Shown here one piece after another: positions 12,083-23,779 of a stretch of DNA of 64,000 bases. Source of the DNA: Drechmeria coniospora (lineage: Eukaryota; Ascomycota; Sordariomycetes; Hypocreales; Ophiocordycipitaceae); NCBI RefSeq assembly GCF_001625195.1, contig NC_054391.1, forward strand, positions 2,759,390 through 2,823,389, in the 5' to 3' direction. The notes under the pieces are model-generated. The model worked only from the letters and a program-made list of their open reading frames with translations. It had not been told where the DNA came from and did no database searches. Numbering within the stretch: position 1 is the first letter of the stretch; each line of letters opens with the position of its first letter. A program made the translations under genes and the position numbers.

Positions 12083-15000
12083 GGCGATGAGTCTGGCGGG
12101 TGACGGATGCAGGAGGTGGATGGATGACGGCCTTGATCAGGCGAGGCGGCGAGGTAGGTAGAGCCGAGGGAGAGCCGAGGGAAATTCGCCGCAGGGGTGA
12201 AGAGTTCAGTCTAGAGGCAGTACCTGGCCCGTACGGTGAGCATGTTTTGCTGGATGGCGGACAAGGACGATTGTGAAGCTCGTCTACTCGCGTGATTAAA
12301 GTGATGGCGATGCCGTCGTCCGTCCCGACCATGCAGGTAGGTACAAGCACAGTAAGAAATACTGTACATGCACGTTGCACCATTAGTGGAGTGTTTGAGA
12401 GGACGAGGAGGGGTGGATGAGAGGTTCGGCGCGTTATCTTATCGATACGCGATACGCGCTGATCAAAAGACCAACCGACGCCCGCCGTTGAACTGCGTCT
12501 GAATAGTGCAGCCGGTCGTTGTCAGAACACAAGTATTCACACTCCTGGAGTTGTGGCCCGTGTGCGCAAGCTGCCAAATTATCGTGACCCTGTCCATCGC
12601 ATTGCCGTCGCTGCAAATAGAAAACCACCACCTCGAGAGCTCCTAGGGGGTTTTGGGTGGAAGCTGTACGTGCATGTACGACTGACCGCTCAGCCGGCGG
12701 TGCCACCAGCTACCAGCAGCACTGTTACGGCGTAACGGGTACCTACAACTACAGCACTCACTGCCACTGTTGCCGCGCAACTATTGGCAGGTGGTGCCCT
12801 TGGAGTGCTGGGGTGCTAAGCAGGCGTATGAACCGACTCGCTCGTGTCCATTGCGGACAGCCAGCCGTACGGAGTAGTTGGACTCGGAGCGATAGGAAAG
12901 GGGAAAATAGTCGACCGCGTGTCATCTTTCCATCTCTATTCCTCTTCCATCTCAACTTTACCCCGGCCATGGCGGCGTGATGTGCTGGCATGTCAGTCGA
13001 GCGTTCAGCACCGCGACAGCCGACAGGCTTTGGCGTTCATGGTCAAGCAGGACACATCGTCCCCAACGCATCGAGCTAGGGATGCAGCCAAGCAGAGACG
13101 GACTCATGACATGATGCTTCTTGCTCGGCTACGCTTGCTAGACAAGGGTAGAGATGACACCACCAATCCAAGGACGGGTGGTGCAGTGAGAGGCAGTGGA
13201 TGACGAGTACGGATCAGGATGGGTTTCACCCATTTGCGGTAGGCCAATGGAGCCCGAGGATTACAGGCGGCGGCTCAGCACGCTACAATCCGCCACCTCA
13301 GCCGGGCCGGTCCCTACGAGGTGCTGGAAGGGAGCCGCGGGACGGAGGGGGTTGTCGATGATGACCAGCGCCGTAGCAGCACCTGCAGAGGCCCTTCTTC
13401 CGAGCACCTTCGGGCCAGGCAGGGCCTGCTCGCGGCAGACGGGTGCCTAGCACCGTGGGCGACAGCGCGGGCTGGTGGGTAGCGGAAACCTTGGGTGGGC
13501 AGGTTAGTACCGGGCCGGCGCCGTCGAGACAGGCACTGCGACCCCGCCATAGGGTGCTTTGCGCGCGGCAGCAGGCGCCCACAAGTACAGTACTTACCTG
13601 CAAGGTACTGTAAGTAAGTACGGCCGGTGCTCCAAGGTGGCAAGCTTGGCTGCTGCCGCGGGCAGGCGGGCAGGCTCCTGCAAGCAGAGAGGCTCGCCCT
13701 CGCCCGCCGTCGAGAGACCCTCCCGTTTGGCTCTGGCCTCGGTGCTGCCGAGGGTTGGCAATAGCTGGCTAGCCTCCCCCGGGCGGGGGGGAGGGATGCG
13801 GGGGGTCGGCAAGGATGGCGTGGCCTGGATCAGCAGGGCGAGGCCTGGTCTGGTGACGCTGGTGACGAATGGTGACGAGCGGCCGGCGGAGGAAGATTGC
13901 GAGTTGGAGGCGTGACAGGTTAGGTTGGTCGGCGACGACAGCAACTTCCATCCAACCAAGGCGAAGTTCAAAGGCAAAAAAAACGGGGAGCCGGGGGGGG
14001 AGGAGAGGGAGGTGGGGGGGAGGGGAAACCTGGCTGCTCGACGGCATTGTGGACGCGAGATGATGGGGTGGCGGACGAGTCGAGACACGGTGCAGTCCAC
14101 CAGGCCACGACGGTTCTGCAACAAGCGGCCGAGTGGAGGCCAGCCAGCAGCCATACTCCGTAAGCTGCCGCGACCTGCATTGGTGGCGAGCGGCTTGCCC
14201 GTTGGTGGCTTTCGGAAGGCATGCCCACGCAATCGTCGGAAGGCGTTCTCCGTCGGTTGTCCCCTGCACGAAGTTCGATTTCACGTGCCGCAAGCCGCCA
14301 CGAGCTGCTGTCGCACCTGGGGAGGCGGCCGCTTGATGCGTACGATGCGAACCGCAGGCAGGCGGCGGTACAGGCCGGCGGCGGAGTGCACGCAAGCACA
14401 ACCACGGCAGGTGTACGGAGTATCCGTGCTCCGTAAGGACAGCAAGTACAGTAAGTAAGTACTTGCAAATACATGATGCGCAGTTCCTAGCCCGGCGCAC
14501 GCGTGGCACATGGACCCGCGGGCGAACTCGCCTGGCCAATTGAGAAGGCGGATTGTGGATTGGGAAGGGGAACGAGTAATGCATCCGCTTCAAAGGAGAG
14601 GGAGCGCATGCGCGTATGACTCTGTCCGGACGGTACTTTGGCAGGTAGATACGATACATGATATGAGCGGCAGTAAGTATGGGGCAAGGCCTCTGATTCG
14701 AACGTCTATGTACTTAGGTACTTAGTTAGTACTTGCAGTAAGTAAGTAAGTACTTAAGTAAGTAAAGCAAGTACTCCTATGAATGTACATGTTGCATGTA
14801 CATATAAGTACTGTGTACTAGTACCTTGTACTTGAGTAAGTCTGGGCAGTACAACGACAGTACTTGCATAGTACTTGGTTGCAGCGCAGGGTCTGCTCCG
14901 TTCTCAGGTACTAGGAGGTAATAAATGTGTACAGTAAGTACGGAGTGCAGTATGCCAAGTACCTACGGGGAACTTGTACTTAGGTAGCCACCAAGGCCTA

Positions 15001-16003
15001 TAGGCATACGGCCGTCGTACCATCTTCCTGTTCCTAGCCACGACACCGCATACCTCCGCACGATTGCATGTGCTCGTCCCAACTTGCGAGAACATGCTCC
15101 AAGCGGTACGCAGCATTGATTGCGATTGCACTGCTACGTGGCGGGACGGGTGTTTCCAGCAAGTGTGGCGGACCGTCCTGGGCGGTACGTGTACTGTAGT
15201 TGCAAGTACAGTAGTTGCAAGCACTGTACAGTATATTCTTGAGCACAAGTACTCTGCAAGTACTGTACAGAGTACTTACTTGCTCGCATAATGGAACGAG
15301 TAAGGTCTCTCAGGCGGTGGTATAGGTACCGTTAAAGTATCCACGGGCTCTCCGGTTTGTACTTGGGCGGGTGTACGGAGTGCTCCATGTACTTGCACGG
15401 TACGTACGAGTACATGGCAGTAAATTCTCCGGTACCTTGCTCGCAGCGTACTTGTTTGCTTGCAAGCAAGTACTTGCTTGCATGTACAGTACAGTAAGTA
15501 CTTGCACGCACACCACCTCTGTACCTTGGTAGGTAGGTACGTGCATGGTACTTGCCTTGCACGAACTCGTCCGGGCACGAGGACAAGGGCAGGGCGACGA
15601 AAGCCACCGGCAAGAATTCTCACCCGTCGCTCGGCCGTCCTCACGAGCCTTTCGTCGCTCCCATCTGCCTCTCAGCTGAGAGGGAAGAACGCTACGCGAG
15701 AAGGGGAACGGAAACGGGTACTCCGTACGAGCACGGCGGTTAGCTCGCACGGATCCCATGCAGGTGGCGTGGCCAAGGTTCCACTTGACTTGCAAGGTAG
15801 GTTGGGTGCTTGCACGAATGGGTGGTGCTAATTAAAGACGCCCTAACCTAGGAGGTAAGGTTTGCGAACAAAAACCCAGCTTGGCCGAGTACGTTCGATT
15901 ACGAGGATTTCGGCTCTTCATACGGAGCATTATCCGTACTCGTAGGTACGGAGCGCTCGACGCACTCGCCGACGAGTACTTACTTACAGTTTTACAGTAC
16001 TTG

Positions 16004-16035
<32 letters not shown>

Positions 16036-16232
16036 CTTGCTTGCATACCATACCCTGCCTCGGCCGGCCTTTGCGCGTACATATACCTACCTCAGCTGCC
16101 CGCCCGTACACTCTTTGACGACGACGAGGTACATGTAGGCATGTACCGCCGCCGGCTCTGCTTTTCCTTCCATCCCCTCACCCTGCCCACCACTCGCATG
16201 ACTTCGGTGCCATGACGTTGGCACCTGCTGCA
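12083..16232. other. 4.1-kb intergenic region, no supported gene
   Basis: Long frames exist here, for example on the minus strand at 13769-14659, but their composition is Pro/Arg/His-rich with no recognisable domain, so they look like open frames in GC-rich DNA. From about 14400 to 16100 the sequence is dominated by GTACTT, AAGTAC and TACGGAGTA words. A two-copy 15-bp repeat lies at 15191-15220 and a CCTG/CTTG tetranucleotide array at 16003-16044. The last 100 bp are the methyltransferase leader. Confidence 0.55.
16003..16044. repeat. GCCT/GCTT tetranucleotide microsatellite
   Basis: About ten consecutive four-base units read GCCT, with the last ones changing to GCTT. It sits about 190 bp upstream of the methyltransferase start, so length changes could affect its promoter. 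Confidence 0.85.
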
Positions 16233-17657
16233 ATGTCTCACCAACCACGAAGATGCGCGGCCGCCTACATCAACGACGACGACAGGAGTTGGGATGTCGA
16301 CGACGACGACGGCTCCTTCTCCGTCGTCTCGACGGCGCCCGACGTCGAGGCCGTCTTCACGCCGACCGTCGCGAGCCATGAGACGGACGAGTTCGACCTG
16401 TTCCCCATGGAGGTGGACGCCCAGGCCGACGACCGCCGCTCGCAGATGTCGTGCGGCCAGTCGACGTCGGTGCCGCCGAGCGTCTACGAGGACGAGGTGG
16501 CCTACGGCCGCCGCTATCACGGGTACCGAAAGGGCCGGTACCCGCTGCCCAACGACCGGCAGGAGCAGCAGCGGGAGGAGACGAACCACGCGATGATGCT
16601 GGAGCTTACCGTGCGTCCCCGAACCCCGGCCGTCGACGGCCACGAGCGAAGGAGACGGCGGGCTGACGTGCTGCGCAGGGCGGCCACCTCTTCTACGCCG
16701 ACGTCGGCCAGCACCCGCAAAAGATAATCGACATCGGAACCGGCACCGGTACGTCGTCCCCTCACGTCGTCCCTCACCCCCTCCCCCTCCCCGGCGTGCC
16801 TCCCCGACGCTGACGACCTCCGCGCGCAGGAAGCTGGGCCATCGACGGTAAATGCCCCTCCCCGCAGCCTCCTCCCCCTCGGCCGCGGACCTAGCTCACG
16901 GCGTGCGACGCAGTGGCCGACGTCTACCCCAGCGCCAGCGTCATCGGCACCGACCTGTCCGCCATCCAGCCCAAGTGGGTTCCCGTCAACGTCCGCATGT
17001 TTGTCGACGACTGCGAGGAGCCCGACTGGCTCCACGGCTCCAACTACGACCTCGTCCACTTCCGGGGCATGGCCGGCATCCTGCGCGACGTCTCGGCCGT
17101 CCTGCGGAAGACGCACCCGTACGTTACCGTCGAGGAGGCGCGCGAGACCTCGCCAGGGCAGGTGGCTGACCGGTTGCAGGCGCGTCCGGAACGGGGGCTG
17201 GGTCGAGTTTCAAGAAGTCATCCCCCAGATACACTGCGACGACGGCACCATGGCTCCCGACGACCCGCTCCGCATATTCTACGACTCGGCCGTCCAGGGC
17301 TTGCGCGCCTTCGGCTGCGATCCCATGCGCACGACGGAGCTCGAGGACATACTCGACCGCGCCGGCTTCACCAACATCCGGTGCGTCGTCAAGAGGGTCC
17401 CCATCGGCACCTGGCCGCGCGACAAGCACCTCAAGACGCTCGGCCTCTTCATGAAGACCATCATACTCGACTCCCTCGACGCCCTGGCGGCGAAGCCCCT
17501 GGCGGCCCTGAACATCCCCCACTACGAGAGGATAGAGCTCGTGCGGCTCGTGAGGAGGAGCCTCGAGGACAAGAACATCCACCGCTACGTCAACTGCTGC
17601 TTCTGCTACGGCCAGAAGAAGGAGCAGTACATGTCCGAGTCGGGGCATTACTTTTGA
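16233..17657 (+). CDS. LaeA-like class I SAM-dependent methyltransferase
   Basis: Five exons (16233-16610, 16679-16748, 16830-16847, 16914-17118, 17180-17657) give 382 residues. The third exon is only 18 bases. Each intron has GT-AG ends and the joins restore ELT-GGHLFYAD, then [34 protein letters not shown], the SAM-binding motif I and the acidic end of strand 2. VRNGGWVEFQEV matches the family's (K)PGGW(I/V)E(F/L)QE motif. The first 95 residues are acidic, Asp/Ser-rich and likely disordered. This family, which includes LaeA and many secondary-metabolite-related enzymes, is large in ascomycetes; the substrate is not predictable. An in-frame ATG at 16212 would add MTLAPAA. I prefer 16233 (MSHQPRR), with low certainty. 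No biosynthetic cluster surrounds it. Confidence 0.9.
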
Positions 17658-18798
17658 TCCAAACGCCGTCGCCCGGCGTGCGGACCTGTTCGATACGGCA
17701 TCGGGCGCCCTCCGGTCCGGGGCCACCCTCGATCGAGGCTTGGCCAACCCCTGGAGAGGTTGGCCGGGGAGCCTATCGCGAAGCGATTCACCATTCATCA
17801 ACGGAGTGCAAACGGAAAACACCATGGGATGCGACGGGTGCTCCGAGGGAGACACCGTGCGAGGTTAAACACAAGGCAATGTAACACTACACATCAATCA
17901 CTAAGTCGGGCACGGCAGGAATTGAACCACGTACCATACGGGTAGGTACTACAAGGGATATTTTGTACTATGGTATATGTAGTCATGGCTATTTCGACGT
18001 CTTCGTCGTCCAGCGGTGCGTCCGTGATTGGCGAAGGCTGATGACTACGCAATACGCAGCACATCACCATGAATCATGGTCGAGGAAGCGCCAGGCAGAT
18101 GTCCTGAATTGTCGTATGAGCTAGGTTCGTAAAGATTCCCGATGTCAGCAGATGGATATGGAGACAGGAACGAGGAGAAGTCGACCAGGTAATAGCAGCA
18201 GGTAAAAAACCAGACGCTTGCGGCACACTTATTTCATGTTTTGGTGATTGTTGTGAAGGGCTACCGATGAAATAGCCGCAACTGGCCTACCCTATAGCGC
18301 GCACCTGAGGTCGACGTATGGAAGCTAGTGGTATTAATACTGTAGTAATGATAAATATGAACTAATTACAGTACGGAGTACGGAATAGCACACTGTATTA
18401 CATTTACATACAGTACTTACTGTACAGTACGGAATACGGAGTAGCACACTGCATTACACCTACATACAGTACTTACTGTACAGTACGGAGTACGGAGTAG
18501 CACACTGTAGTACATCTACATACAGTACTTACTGTACAGCACGGAGTACAGTACTTGTATTTACATACCGAGCCGAGCCACCACCTAGCTGGTTTGTCAG
18601 CAGCCTTCTGTACGGTTTTCAAGCTTCCGTCACTCCTTCATCTGCGCGCGAGACCAACACGTCCCATCAACCACGTACCGCCGTCCGCATACGCCCGCTC
18701 GCATACCCTGCAGAGTCACAGAGTCACGGCGGCATAAAGAACACCTTCCCACAGTCGAGCCGGGATTCGGGAGAGGAGGTCCTCCCGCCGCCGCCCCG
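17658..18798. other. Intergenic region with 56-bp tandem array
   Basis: No gene is supported. A tRNA T-arm-like string on the minus strand near 17910 lacks the rest of a tRNA. The array at 18369-18554 is described separately. The final 150 bp carry the Yth1 promoter and leader. Confidence 0.6.
18369..18554. repeat. 56-bp tandem repeat, three copies plus a partial fourth
   Basis: Copies begin at 18369, 18425 and 18481, and a truncated copy at 18537, with exact 56-bp spacing and a few substitutions. Each unit holds one or two TACGGAGTA-type words and ends with the near-perfect inverted repeat TACAGTA-CT-TACTGTA, which could form a small hairpin. It lies 0.7 kb after the methyltransferase and 0.25 kb before Yth1. 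Confidence 0.92.
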
Positions 18799-19605
18799 AT
18801 GGAGACGACGGTCACGAAAACCAAGAGCTCCCCGACGACCATCATCCTCCACCACGCGGCGCCCCAGAGCTACAGCTTCCGATTCTCACCCTTCCTCCGC
18901 CAAACCTACCAAGTCGGCCTGCCCCCCGACCGTGCCGTGTGCAAGGCCTACCAGTCGGGAGCATGCCCCAACGGCACGCGCTGCCCGGAGCGGCACGTCT
19001 CCGACGGCAAGACGTCGCAGCCCACGGGCGGGCTCAACTCGCTCGTCTGCAAGCACTGGCTGCGCGGGCTCTGCAAAAAGGGCGAGCATTGCGAGTTTCT
19101 GCACGAGTATAACCTGCGAAAGATGCCTGAGTGCAACTTCTTCATGCGCAACGGCTACTGCTCCAACGGCGAGGAGTGCCTCTACCTGCACGTCGACCCC
19201 ATGTCGCGCCTACCGCCCTGCCCGCACTACGACATGGGCTTCTGCCCCCTCGGCCCCCTCTGCTCGAAGAAGCACGTCCGGCGGAAGCTGTGCGAGTTCT
19301 ACCTTGCCGGCTTCTGCCCCGACGGGCCCAAGTGCAAGCAGGCGCATCCCAAGTGGCGAAAGGATCTGGACAAGCCGACGCTCAAGTCGGACGAGATGAA
19401 GAAGGAGGAGGAACACAGGCTCGAGATGGCCGCCCTCAGGGGGGAGGAGGAAGCCGAACACAGGATGAGGGATGGACCGAGGGATCGCGACGACGGCAGG
19501 TTTGGGCGTCATGGCCGGGGGGCCGGAGGCGGCGGCGGCGGAGGAGGCGGCGGCGGCAAGTGGCGGGGCGGCGGCAAGGGGAGGTTTCGAGGAAGAGGGC
19601 ATTAG
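18799..19605 (+). CDS. yth1: mRNA 3'-end processing protein Yth1 (CPSF30)
   Basis: This is the zinc-finger subunit of the cleavage and polyadenylation factor that reads the polyadenylation signal. The intronless frame gives 268 residues. Five CCCH fingers follow in tandem: [77 protein letters not shown] and [19 protein letters not shown]. The N-terminal [17 protein letters not shown] is also typical of the family. After a charged helix ([21 protein letters not shown]) the C-terminus is an Arg/Gly-rich tail with eleven consecutive Gly, probably RNA-binding. Yeast Yth1 (208 residues) lacks such a long tail. The gene is convergent with the DUF1776 gene 285 bp away. Ssu72 near the right end of the window acts in the same complex. 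Confidence 0.96.
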   Translation: METTVTKTKSSPTTIILHHAAPQSYSFRFSPFLRQTYQVGLPPDRAVCKAYQSGACPNGTRCPERHVSDGKTSQPTGGLNSLVCKHWLRGLCKKGEHCEFLHEYNLRKMPECNFFMRNGYCSNGEECLYLHVDPMSRLPPCPHYDMGFCPLGPLCSKKHVRRKLCEFYLAGFCPDGPKCKQAHPKWRKDLDKPTLKSDEMKKEEEHRLEMAALRGEEEAEHRMRDGPRDRDDGRFGRHGRGAGGGGGGGGGGGKWRGGGKGRFRGRGH

Positions 19606-19889
19606 AAGCCGCTCCTCCTCGGGGCACCGCCGAGCGAGCGGGAGCAAGACGACGAACCCGATGCCCCGGGCGCGTGCAGATTGGGTTCCTCATGTGCATT
19701 GCATACGACAGATACCCAGAAGGAGTCCCGAGACAAGGGCGACGAGTGAAGAATGTTTATTTCCTACACGGCAGATGACCATGTATCGTCGGCCCTATGT
19801 GCAGCCAGCCAAAGGCGATCTTCCGCCGGCACATGCGCAACCACGGCACATGATCGCCCACCCTTCCACGGCACGGCCGCGGGTGGCAC

Positions 19890-21494
19890 CTAGAGGTTGC
19901 TCTCTGCCGCGTCCGAGTTCCAGACGTTGCGCTCGGACGGGACGGCGACAAAGTCGGTGGCCGCCATGGCCTCGCCGTCGTCGCTCTCCTCGCACGACGA
20001 TCCTTCGCACGAGCTCGTCTTCCACGTCGACAGCTCGTCCACGCGGCGGATGCCCATCATCCACGAGACGAGGCCGCGCGGGGCCCAGCGGCCGACGACA
20101 CCATAGACGCTGGCACCGAGGCCGATGCGGACCGAGTCGGTGGCGACGGAGCCGTCGATGACGTCGAAGACGGTGTTGTGCAGCCGACGGAGCGAGCTGC
20201 CCTTGAGACCCCTGATGCGACCGCCGGAGATGGCGGAGCTGGTCTGGGCGAGAAAGTTGCGGCCGTAGGCGTGCCGAGCGCCATCCGGCCAAACGAGCGG
20301 GTCCCGGGGGCAGCCCGAGGCCGACAGAGCGGCCCGGGCGGGCACGAAGCCGGCAAAGTCAAAGGTTCCAAGCTGCATGTGCGTGACGGGAATGTCGAGC
20401 GGTCGGAGCTCCGCCGTCAGGACTTCGGTGAAGGCGGCAAGGGCCGAGCAGACGGTCGCCTCGGGAGCGTGAAAGGGCGGGTTGATGGAGGAGATGATGG
20501 ACGGCGTGAAGACCAAGACCTTGGGCGGGATCCACCTCTCCCCGGGCGGATTCAGGCGGGAGGTGAGAAGTGGCAGGAAGGCCTGGATCGTGAGGATGGG
20601 CTGGAGGAGGTGGGTGTTGAAGAGGTCGGCGAAGCTCGAGGGCGGAATCGTGGCGATGGGTGACGTCTGGTAGTGCAGGCTGGGAATGAGCAGGACGGAG
20701 GCGAGAGTCAACCGGTTCGGCTTCATGTGAGGGCCGGGGGACTGGGATGATTGCAGGAAGCCGGCGAACGATTCGATGGCCGCCCCGGCGCCGGGGGGCT
20801 AGTCGCCGGCGGGGGTCATGTCAGCAAGGTGCGCGCCCCGGGACGGGTAGGGCGGGGGGGGGGGGGCAGACGTACGTTGGTCACGTCGACGGCCAGAGGG
20901 CGGATGTCCGGTCGCGAGTAGGCGTGGACGAGGCGCTCATCCTCGGCCGCATTGCAGACGACGTAGACGACGAAGCCCCGCCTCTCCATGTCCAGCGAGA
21001 GGGACTTGGTCAGAGGCAGGGTCGGCGACCCGGCGATGACGACAACCTCGGTCCGGCCGCCGTTCTTCGCCCTCTTCGCCCTTCTAGTCTTTTTCAGCCA
21101 GCGGCTTTGCCGGTAGCCCTTGTAGGCGACGGTGCCGCAGACGACGACGACGACGCCGACCAGGAGCCTGTGCCGAGAGAGCCAGTCCTGCAGCTGCTCG
21201 ACGCGCGACGAGGCGACGACGGCAACGGGCGACCTGGCCGGGACGCTAGGTCGTATCGAGTCTGGGACCCATTTGGAGGATGCGAGAGTGTCGCGGACGA
21301 CCTCGGCGGCGCGGTCGACGCCGTGATCGATGAAGTCGGCGACGTCGCCCGAGTATTTACGGACGTGATGGGGGATGCTCGAGAGCTGCGGCGCTCGCGT
21401 CAGAGGATCTACAGGAAGCGAAGTGGAGGGGGACGGGGAGCGGGGGTGTAGATACCACGTCGAGGATTTGCTGATCGTCGTCGGCGGTCATCAT
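19890..21494 (-). CDS. DUF1776 fungal protein (SDR-like fold, unknown function)
   Basis: Exons 21456-21494, 20876-21385 and 19890-20798 give 485 residues. The 39-bp first exon (MMTADDDQQILDV) joins LSSIPHHVRKYSGDVADFIDH, which matches the start I recall for the DUF1776 family. A predicted membrane helix follows at about residues 85-105 (RLLVGVVVVVCGTVAY), then a basic stretch and a Rossmann-like segment TEVVVIAGSPTLPLTKSLSLDMERRGF. The third exon continues with LASVLLIPSLHYQTSPIATI, FADLFNTHLLQPILTIQAFLPLL and THMQLGTFDF, all family landmarks resembling short-chain dehydrogenases that lack a clear TGxxxGxG motif. The family is fungal and has no firm function; a membrane-anchored, possibly mitochondrial, role is inference. 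Its 3' end faces yth1. Confidence 0.88.
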
Positions 21495-23779
21495 GGCGAA
21501 GCTGCGCTGCGCTGCTGTGCTTGTTGTTCACAGTATGACGCAACCAAGACTCTTTCGTGATGGTGGGGATTTCGGGGTTGTCTTTGCTTTGTCAGGTCGT
21601 TGTCGTGGGTACGGGCATGCGGACGGAGGGTCGGAGCGCGAGATACCAAGGTACATGCACATTGTGTCAGTACGCTACTCCGTACTCTACAGGTATCGAG
21701 TGCTGTAACTACAGGTGCTGTGCCCCGACGGTGTACTGTAAGTACTTGGTTGCACTTGAGTACTTGCGCACAGAGGCACACGCCTGTGGATACATCTCCA
21801 ATGTGTGAGCACTGAACTTACGTACAGCATACATACTATACTAAGACAGAGTACTAGGTAATAATACCGTGCCTACTGTATCCGTACTACCTACTAGGTC
21901 GGTACCTGTTGTAAGCAAGTGTTACCTAGTACTGTACCTAGTACCCACCAAGTAGACACATGGGGACCAATATATTACCATAACGGATCCGCCAACAACC
22001 AAAACAATATGGCAGTTTCGATTGGAAACAGGCGGCAGTACTCCTTCGTGGCAGAGATATCGGAGGGTTCCGCGGACGTCGTAGAGGGTCAAATTTGTTT
22101 TGTTCAACAGTTTATTCTTGGAGACGGCGAGAGTTGTGCGGTGCGCAGGCGCGAACGTCATGTTTGTTTGCTCGGCTGCACCATTGCGAAATCTCACATT
22201 GACATTGCGCTCGCATCATGAGCATGTGTTGTACATGAGGGGACAAAATGACGAGAATAGTTACATGTAGCTGAATAGGCAGAACAAACCATGCTCGAGG
22301 TTGGGCATTTGTGGAGGGGGTATTCGATATATTCTGCGTACGGTGCTCCGATCGAGGTAGGAAAATTGCACGAGTACTGTAAGTGTACATGCTTTGTTGT
22401 TGTACTCTGTACGGAGTACGTGGGTGAATTACTAACCTACTGTAATACTCCGTACTTGTACTGTAATGCAAGTAATTGCAACATCGGCTACAGATCGCCG
22501 TGACCGTGGGGGAAATCGAGACCTTGCCGATTCTGGCAGTATTTGTGAGAAGCGCGCTGCAGAGAAGCTGTCGGAAGGACCCGTTGTGCAGCATCGTGCT
22601 TCCATGCATACCCCTAGTACATTAGTACAGTTGCGACGTGCGAGTACCTATCAGTACTTACTTACTTAGGGTGTTGCTGCACCGTGTGACGGGCGCTGTT
22701 GGTGCCCAATATTGTCTAGTGCGGACGCGCAGAAGGATGGAGAAAGGGTTGGATCGGCATCATTGAATCGATTTGCAAGGTATTTATCGGTGAATAGGAT
22801 GCCGCTCCGAACGTACACAATGGTTCTTACCCTGCATCGTGTGCACAGCCTAGACGTACCTACTAGTGGTCCTCCGTACTCTATTATCTCTACTAGGTAC
22901 CTGTACATGTACTGACGTGTACCTGTAGTTGCTCGATACGGAGTACCACATGCAGTGATGATGCTACAGTACAACAGACCTGTACCACTTACTCTACAGG
23001 TACCTCCCACGTATCGCTTCCCCACATGCCTGACGACATACCCTCTCCAAGCGGCCAAGCAGCAAGGGCCGGGGACGGATCTACGGTTAACAGCGGTTCT
23101 ACCCTTTACAGGGCCTGTAGGATCTGTACTACCTAGACTGCGTACCTACCTACCTACCTACCTAGGTACCAAGTATGTATAACGACGAGTACGAAGTACT
23201 AGGTACCAAGTATTTCGTGGTTGGTACTCACCGCATCATGCTGGTGCTCCTATACAAAGTAGGTATGCAGATACATGCAAGTACTGCCCACCAAGTACCA
23301 GTATATGGTACCTTTGCGTCGATGTGCCAAGTACATGCCACCACCGCCGCCTGCACGGTATTACCCCTGCGACAGTCGTGGGTTGCACAAGTCCTACCTC
23401 CAGTGGACGAGCGAGCGAGTACCACCACATCCTGCCCTGGTGTCGTGCTCGTTCTTGCGCGTATACATGTCGTCCCGTCGGCAGGGAGTGTCCCCCATCT
23501 CGTGACCTGGACGTTCCCGCTCTCCTCAGCAAGTCTTCCCGACTCGTGGTGCACCGCTCCCCGATCCGCATCCGCCCTTTCTCATTGTCGCCGTCATCCT
23601 CGCCGCACTCATCCTCGCCGCACTCATCCTCGCCGCACTCATCCTCGCCGTACCTTTCCTTCGCCATCCCCAACTCAGCTCCATCCCCCTCCCCCGTGTA
23701 CGGATAGCTTCTCCGCCGCCCACGTAATCGGTGACACACTCGCAAAGCTACCCAGACCCCCCCCTCTTTCGATCGCACC
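21495..23779. other. Intergenic region upstream of two divergent genes
   Basis: No supported gene. The DNA is rich in GTAC-containing words, with GTACGGAGTAC at 22409-22419. Runs of CCTA/CTAC repeats lie at 23130-23170. A 15-bp tandem array lies in the amidase leader (23594-23653). Confidence 0.6.
23594..23653. repeat. 15-bp tandem repeat, four copies
   Basis: The unit TCATCCTCGCCGCAC repeats four times, with the last copy diverging after the shared core. It lies about 125 bp upstream of the amidase start and is probably part of its pyrimidine-rich leader. Confidence 0.85.

Noticed and set aside
13769..14659. 296-residue minus-strand frame in the 4.1-kb gap
   Set aside because: Pro/Arg/His-rich with no hydrophobic pattern or domain, no leader-like sequence and no splice evidence.
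15960..16232. Earlier start for the methyltransferase
   Set aside because: No upstream in-frame ATG beyond 16212 is preceded by coding-like sequence; the DNA is a microsatellite and leader.
16212..17657. Secondary-metabolite gene cluster around the LaeA-like gene
   Set aside because: Neighbours are a hypothetical protein, yth1 and a DUF1776 gene; no synthase, P450, transporter or cluster regulator is present.
17905..17935. Minus-strand tRNA T-arm-like string (GGTTCAATTCCTGCC)
   Set aside because: The supposed T-stem does not pair, and no matching acceptor 5' strand, D-arm or anticodon arm lies at the right distance.
18369..18554. Possible CRISPR-like array
   Set aside because: Copies are contiguous with no unique spacers, the unit is too long and too internally repetitive, and the DNA is eukaryotic.
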